Shown piece after piece: positions 7,066-10,500 of a stretch of 10,500 nucleotides of DNA. Below the pieces are notes generated by a model that made no database searches, was not told the origin of the DNA, and saw nothing but the letters and a program-made list of their open reading frames with translations. Within the stretch, counting starts at the first letter, position 1. Every line of letters begins with the position of its first letter. Location: NCBI GenBank assembly GCA_964652155.1, contig CAZZBK010000177.1:1-10500 (forward strand), given 5' to 3'. The position numbers were made by a program, and so were the translations under genes. The stretch comes from CAZZBK01 sp964652155. Lineage in GTDB: Bacteria; Planctomycetota; Planctomycetia; Pirellulales; PNKZ01.

Positions 7066-7101
7066 TCTTCCTCACCCCACACCCCGCACCCCACACCCCT
7101 T
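7066..7101 (+). repeat. Right arm of the S23 cassette, with a 13-base direct repeat
   Basis: A C-rich stretch complementary to 6646-6681. Within and just beside it CACCCCACACCCC occurs twice (7073-7085 and 7087-7099), separated by one G. It ends six bases before the pheT ATG and leaves a pyrimidine-rich leader with no Shine-Dalgarno-like sequence. Confidence 0.75.
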
Positions 7102-7107
7102 CCTCTC

Positions 7108-9132
7108 ATGCTCATCTCCTGGGACTGGCTCAAACAATACGTGCCGCTCGACGTGAGCGATGAGGAATTCGCTCGACGACTCTTGCTCGCCGGGCTGAAC
7201 CACGAGAGCACGCAGACGGTCGGTGCCGATATCGCCATCGACCTCGAAGTGACCAGCAATCGGCCCGACTGCCTGGGACACATCGGCATTGCCCGCGAGG
7301 CGGCCGTGTTGTTCGGCCAGCCGCTGACGCTCCCCAAGGCCGCGCCCGTCGTGGGCAATACACGCGTCGACTCGCTCGCCAAGGTGCGCATCGATTGCAC
7401 CGACCTTTGCCCCCATTACACCGCCCGCGTCATTCGAGGCATCAAGATCAAGTCGAGCCCCGCTTGGCTCGTCAATCGCCTCACGACCGTCGGGCAACCA
7501 TCGATCAACAACGTCGTCGACATCACCAACTACGTGCTGCTCGAGTGTGGCCAACCCCTGCATGCCTTCGATCTTGCCAAGCTCGCGGGACACGAGATCG
7601 TCGTCCGACGCGGTCGCAAAGGCGAAAAACTCGAAGCCATCGATCACCACAGCTACGAACTGACCGAGTCCATGTGCGTGATCGCTGATCGTGATCGTGC
7701 CGTGGCGATCGCCGGCATCATGGGCGGAGCAACGACCGAAGTCACCGCGGCGACCCTCGACGTGCTGGTCGAGAGTGCCCGATTCGATCCGCTGAACGTC
7801 CGCACCACCTCACGCCAGTTGGGCCTACGCAGCGATTCGTCCTATCGCTTCGAGCGCGGCGTCGATCCGCAGGGGGTCGAGTGGGCTAGCCGCCGCTGCT
7901 GCGAGTTGATCCTGGACCTGGCCGGCGGCGAGTTGGCCGCGGGAGTGATCGACGTCGGCACAATGCCTGCCACGCCCCCCACGATCGTGCTGCGACTCGA
8001 ACAGTTGCCGCGCATCTTGGGCATTACGATCGACCGCGGCCGAGTGCTCGATATTTTGAAATCGCTCGGCAACGACGTGCTACGCGATGAGCCGCAACGG
8101 ATCGAAGTCCGCGCTCCGAGTTGGCGGCGCGACCTGGAACGCGAGATCGATCTGATCGAAGAGGTGGCCCGTATTCACGGCTACGACGAGATCAGCGAGA
8201 ACGTTAGCGTGCCGATGGCCCCCAGCGCTCGCTCGCTCGAAGATCGCGTGCTTGGCGAAGTTCGTCAGACGCTCACCAGTCACGGCTACGACGAGGCCAT
8301 GACCATCAGTGTCGTCGAGCCGGAGTGGTCCGAGGTGTTCAGTCCTTGGAGCAGCGAAGCACCGTTGCACACTCAGATCCCCATTCTCCGTCGGGCCACC
8401 TGCCTGCGGCGGAGCTTGGTCCCCAGCCTGCTCGCGGCCCGGCGGACGAACGAAACACTGGCCAACCCGGTCATCGAACTGTTCGAGATCGCCAAAATTT
8501 ATCTGGCTCGCGCAGGTCAACTCCCTGACGAGCGGCGCGTGCTCGGGCTCACCAGCGGCGATGGCTTCTATGTGGTCAAAGGGGTCATCGAAGCGCTCGC
8601 CGAACGGTTGCATATTCGCGAAGAACTATCGCTTGTCGAAACCACGCACGAACTATTTGATCGCAATCACTGCGGCGAGTTGCGATTGGGCAATGAGCGG
8701 CTCGGCTGGATCGGTGAAGTGAGCAAAACGGGCCGACAGAAATTCGAGCTTCGCGGTGCCGCCACCGTGGCCGAGCTTGATTTGGCGGTGCTCATCGCGG
8801 CCGCGCAGTTGGTTCCCAAGTACGCGCCGATCTCAGCCTTCCCGGCCATTGAGCGCGACGTGAACCTCGTCGTCGATGAGTCGGTCGCCTGGGCACAGCT
8901 TGCGGCCGAGGTGCGCGCCCACTGCTCGATCCCGCTCGAACGACTGACGTACCGCGACACCTATCGCGACGCGCAGCGGCTCGGATCGGGCAAGAAGAGC
9001 CTGCTGTTTACCGTGACGATGCGGGGCGTCGACGGCACGCTCACCAGTCAGCAGGCAGACGACCAGCGCGCTCGGATCGTCGCGGCGTGCCAGGCCAAAT
9101 TTGGCGCAGTGCTTCGCGCCTTGTCAAGATAA
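7108..9132 (+). CDS. pheT: Phenylalanine--tRNA ligase beta subunit (short form without the OB-fold domain)
   Basis: PheT is the beta subunit of phenylalanyl-tRNA synthetase, carrying tRNA recognition and editing of mischarged Tyr-tRNA. The start MLISWDWLKQYVPLD is the normal family N-terminus, which fixes the ATG at 7108 even though no ribosome binding site precedes it. Visible parts are the N-terminal LEVTSNRPDCLGH segment (46-58), the B3/B4 editing domain with SINNVVDITNYV and GQPLHAFD (132-155), SYRFERGVDP (245-254), a B5 domain near 292-360 with the magnesium-binding residues Asp342, Asp348, Glu351 and Glu352 before ARIHGYDEI, a class II-like core (about 375-560), and a C-terminal anticodon-binding FDX-ACB domain from YAPISAFPAIERDV (572) to FGAVLR. 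At 674 residues it is about 120 shorter than the E. coli protein: the EMAP/Myf-type OB-fold expected between residues 38 and 45 is absent. No frameshift is visible, so this is probably a lineage feature. Confidence 0.96.
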   Translation: MLISWDWLKQYVPLDVSDEEFARRLLLAGLNHESTQTVGADIAIDLEVTSNRPDCLGHIGIAREAAVLFGQPLTLPKAAPVVGNTRVDSLAKVRIDCTDLCPHYTARVIRGIKIKSSPAWLVNRLTTVGQPSINNVVDITNYVLLECGQPLHAFDLAKLAGHEIVVRRGRKGEKLEAIDHHSYELTESMCVIADRDRAVAIAGIMGGATTEVTAATLDVLVESARFDPLNVRTTSRQLGLRSDSSYRFERGVDPQGVEWASRRCCELILDLAGGELAAGVIDVGTMPATPPTIVLRLEQLPRILGITIDRGRVLDILKSLGNDVLRDEPQRIEVRAPSWRRDLEREIDLIEEVARIHGYDEISENVSVPMAPSARSLEDRVLGEVRQTLTSHGYDEAMTISVVEPEWSEVFSPWSSEAPLHTQIPILRRATCLRRSLVPSLLAARRTNETLANPVIELFEIAKIYLARAGQLPDERRVLGLTSGDGFYVVKGVIEALAERLHIREELSLVETTHELFDRNHCGELRLGNERLGWIGEVSKTGRQKFELRGAATVAELDLAVLIAAAQLVPKYAPISAFPAIERDVNLVVDESVAWAQLAAEVRAHCSIPLERLTYRDTYRDAQRLGSGKKSLLFTVTMRGVDGTLTSQQADDQRARIVAACQAKFGAVLRALSR

Positions 9133-9204
9133 TAGTTCTGACCCCTTATTCACCTCCGGTGATTCCAGCCCCAGAAGGTGCCGGTACAGTTCCTTGTCTT
9201 GCAT
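9124..9204 (-). pseudogene. N-terminal stub of a transposase, probably ISL3 family
   Basis: Reading from ATG 9204 gives MQDKELYRHLLGLESP, which I recognise as the usual start of ISL3-family transposases, where it is normally followed by W and a zinc-finger region. Here the match stops after LESP (9157), and the frame continues as EVNKGSELLS to a stop inside the pheT 3' end. GGAG precedes the ATG at a suitable spacing, and a hairpin with arms TTCTCC and GGAGAA (9210-9226, loop TTCGC) overlaps that site. Only about 16 codons survive, so it is a remnant left after deletion. The family call rests on memory of the motif and needs a database match. Confidence 0.5.
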
Positions 9205-9259
9205 GTGAGTTCTCCTTCGCGGAGAATTCTACCAAACCCACGTGAAACCCGGATGGACC

Positions 9260-9288
9260 TATTATCCCCCTGACCCGTTATTATCCCC
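9260..9288 (+). repeat. Direct repeats between the transposase stub and the accessory genes
   Basis: TATTATCCCC occurs at 9260-9269 and again at 9279-9288. Between them, TGACCCGTTATT (9271-9282) repeats, with one change, the TGACCCCTTATT at 9139-9150 beside the pheT stop. The stub is thus bracketed by similar 12-base sequences, as expected for remnants of element ends or a deletion scar. No exact target duplication can be assigned. Confidence 0.4.
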
Positions 9289-9297
9289 AACAGGCTG

Positions 9298-9870
9298 TTA
9301 GCAGTGAATCACTTCGTCGCTCGAATTTGGCCATATAGGAATAAATTCAAAACCATTCAGTCCTTCCAGCATAACGTCGTCTAACACCTCCTCAGTTGCA
9401 ATCCATTGGCCATGCGGTTCAATACGAAACAAAGACACCTTTACAGGCAACAGTGATTCATCAAGAACCCAGCGACGAATTCGACTTACAATAGACGTTC
9501 CAGGATAGAAAATGCACTGTGATTTAGCGACATCGATACAGGAGTATCGGTGAGTTACATAACACAGGAAGTAGTCATCGCTAATCATTCTTGCTTTATC
9601 GTGAATGTAAGCAGGATGGAATTGCAATTTATTTCTGGCCTCATAATTCTCAAACGATATTCTGGCACGATGGCTCAGTATCAGAAAATCACGCCCAGCG
9701 TGAATACAATCAGGCAAGTGTTGATGCAGGACATGAGGGTTGTCGAGAAATACATGCGCTGGCAACGACGGACTTGTTGAAATATCCGCTGAACTAAATG
9801 CTTTACCAGATTCTGAGGATGGCGAACGTCCCATGCATCGTGCAGAACCGCTAATAATATAGTATTGCAT
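9298..9870 (-). CDS. Probable Imm11 (DUF1629) family immunity protein
   Basis: The 190-residue product has the general pattern of the Imm11/DUF1629 family, immunity proteins of polymorphic toxin systems. It opens MQYYIISGSA, then has a central FLILSHRAR segment at 62-70, YFLCYVTHRYSCIDVAKSQC at 100-119 and RRWVLDESL at 132-140. It closes with VKVSLFRIEPHGQWIATEEV and EGLNGFEFIPIW at 143-180. Members bind and neutralise a cognate toxin in the cytoplasm. It has no signal peptide or membrane segment. Base composition is clearly lower in GC than the flanking housekeeping genes, and no Shine-Dalgarno sequence precedes the ATG; both fit acquired DNA. The gene 29 bases upstream on the same strand is the natural place for a partner toxin, but that ORF is unrecognised. 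The family assignment is by eye and should be tested by profile search. Confidence 0.6.
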   Translation of the reverse strand: MQYYIISGSARCMGRSPSSESGKAFSSADISTSPSLPAHVFLDNPHVLHQHLPDCIHAGRDFLILSHRARISFENYEARNKLQFHPAYIHDKARMISDDYFLCYVTHRYSCIDVAKSQCIFYPGTSIVSRIRRWVLDESLLPVKVSLFRIEPHGQWIATEEVLDDVMLEGLNGFEFIPIWPNSSDEVIHC

Positions 9871-9899
9871 GACATGTATTAATTATTATCATTAGTGTG

Positions 9900-10136
9900 T
9901 CAGTATGAACCAAGTTCGCCACCAATAGCTGGCCCATCAAGTGAGTTCTTTATTCCGCCCCAAGGAAGCTGTTCGAGATCGGCGGCATCAAATATTACAA
10001 GAAAAGTCTTCCAGGTATCTGCAGGATTTACGAGATCGATAGCCCACCCTGTCCAGCTATCTTCACCTAGGTGATGTGATGCGGTTCCTTTGTTAACTAC
10101 TTCGATACCTTTGCGAAGCTCTTCCTCGGTTGCCAT
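9900..10136 (-). CDS. Hypothetical protein of 78 residues upstream of the Imm11-like gene
   Basis: I do not recognise this product. It begins MATEEELRKGIEVVNKGTASHHLGED split by a Gly-rich turn, and has an aromatic and acidic middle (SWTGWAIDLVNPADTWKTF), a hydrophobic strand LVIFDAADLEQLPWGG, and ends near GGELGSY. It has no signal peptide. The ATG lacks a clear ribosome binding site, and the frame is open for another 12 codons upstream to a TGA. It may therefore be the surviving C-terminal piece of a larger gene. In polymorphic toxin loci the toxin C-terminus lies immediately upstream of its immunity gene, as this does; a toxin fragment is therefore a reasonable but unproven guess. Confidence 0.45.
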   Translation of the reverse strand: MATEEELRKGIEVVNKGTASHHLGEDSWTGWAIDLVNPADTWKTFLVIFDAADLEQLPWGGIKNSLDGPAIGGELGSY

Positions 10137-10169
10137 GGCTTTCGTGGGGTGGGGATAGGAAAAGCACTG

Positions 10170-10343
10170 TCATGGGCGAGTTTGCATTTTCGATGATGCG
10201 CGCACGCTGAGCGCAACTACCACAGGGTAGTTTTTTGCAAACTCGTTGTCTAGCGACTGACAGGCTGCCAAACACGCTCGGTCAGCAGAAAGTGGTTCGG
10301 TCTCGCCACCCTGGTAGATATCCGAAGCTCGAAGGCTCCACAC
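10170..10343 (-). other. Possible short coding frame, perhaps a gene fragment
   Basis: A minus-strand frame is open from 10388 to a TGA at 10170. From a GTG at 10343 it would encode 57 residues, beginning MWSLRASDIYQGGETEPLS. Its residue mix (SADRACLAACQSLDNEFAKN) looks protein-like rather than random, and it lies 33 bases upstream of the 78-residue ORF in the same direction. There is no ATG, no clear ribosome binding site and no family recognised. It may be a remnant of a decayed gene, or chance. Confidence 0.2.
10215..10236 (+). terminator. Hairpin followed by a T-run
   Basis: AACTACC (10215-10221) and GGTAGTT (10226-10232) form a 7-bp stem with loop ACAG, followed by TTTT on the plus strand. 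The form is that of an intrinsic terminator, but no plus-strand gene is visible just upstream; it would face against the leftward genes. It could belong to a lost gene or be part of the larger inverted repeat 10177-10245. Confidence 0.3.
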
Positions 10344-10500
10344 TGTCTCATCCGGCGTTCGAACCGCTGACAGAGCACCATGCTTTTTCTACGGGCTTGT
10401 TCAACAGAGCTGGGCTCTGTCGATATCCCTCGGGGTCAAGACGATGTTGTCAGTGTGCTGGGCAGCACGACGAGTCAGCCAGAGCTCCGAGCTTCGGACG

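Larger units (their letters stand above)
6646..7101 (+). mobile_element. S23 four-helix-bundle cassette with long complementary ends, inserted between pheS and pheT
   Basis: The whole pheS-pheT spacer is taken up by an S23-family gene bounded by a left arm (6646-6681) and a right arm (7066-7101). The arms pair over 36 positions without a gap: 29 Watson-Crick pairs, two G-U and five mismatches by my count. S23 ORFs within intervening sequences of 23S rRNA (Leptospira, Coxiella) are likewise enclosed by complementary ends that RNase III processes. Here the host is an mRNA for an essential enzyme. Calling it a mobile cassette is inference; no target-site duplication or second copy can be seen in the window. 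Confidence 0.5.
10137..10500. other. Right-end region with small palindromes and no confident gene
   Basis: No ORF here has a convincing start and family match. Inverted repeats present are CGAGTTTGCA (10177-10186) with TGCAAACTCG (10236-10245); ACAGAGC and GCTCTGT around TGG (10404-10420); and TCCGAAGCTCG (10321-10331) with CGAGCTTCGGA (10488-10498). The region may continue into a repeat or decayed element beyond the window edge. Confidence 0.5.

Noticed and set aside
6646..7107. Diversity-generating retroelement suggested by the Avd-like four-helix bundle
   Set aside because: No reverse transcriptase, template repeat or variable repeat is present in the window; the ORF fits the general S23 family better.
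6673..7107. CRISPR or tandem satellite based on the repeated CACCCCACACCCC
   Set aside because: Only two copies, one base apart, without spacers; they are explained as part of the complementary arm.
9285..10245. Integron gene cassettes (attC sites) around the accessory ORFs
   Set aside because: I looked for RYYYAAC/GTTRRRY core pairs near 9290 and 10236; candidates such as GTTAGC do not fit the consensus and no integrase is present.

Overview
The window looks like chromosomal DNA of a planctomycete, probably a Pirellulales-type lineage. The backbone is GC-rich (one sampled 60-base line inside pheT is about 63% GC). It encodes secreted PQQ-like beta-propeller proteins with the 'W.(Q/R)WRGP..NG' start common in that phylum, a PheT of the short form, and many small palindromic intergenic repeats. 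This assignment is inference from protein style, not from a marker search.

Layout. Positions 1-4460 hold three minus-strand genes, read right to left: a secreted PQQ-like beta-propeller protein, a gamma-glutamyltransferase (ggt) 30 bases further on, and after a 148-base gap containing a compact palindromic repeat, a second paralogous propeller protein. All three have N-terminal export signals. A divergent intergenic region of about 300 bases (4461-4764) follows. From there the plus strand carries a translation operon: rpmI (bL35), rplT (bL20), pheS and pheT (the two subunits of phenylalanyl-tRNA synthetase).

The most unusual point is between pheS and pheT. A small four-helix-bundle gene of the S23 / 23S rRNA intervening-sequence protein family fills the whole spacer. 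It is enclosed by two G/C-biased arms (6646-6681 and 7066-7101) that are complementary over 36 positions without gaps. This resembles the architecture of rRNA intervening sequences, an S23 ORF within a long terminal stem, but here it sits inside a protein-coding operon. The right arm ends six bases before the pheT start codon and leaves pheT without a visible Shine-Dalgarno sequence.

After pheT the character changes. A decayed N-terminal stub, probably of an ISL3-family transposase, abuts the pheT stop, followed by short direct repeats. Then comes an AT-richer block (a sampled line is about 40% GC) with a likely Imm11/DUF1629-type immunity protein and an unrecognised 78-residue ORF upstream of it. 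The last 360 bases contain only small palindromes and a doubtful short reading frame. This right end reads as an acquired, partly decayed accessory island next to a conserved housekeeping operon.
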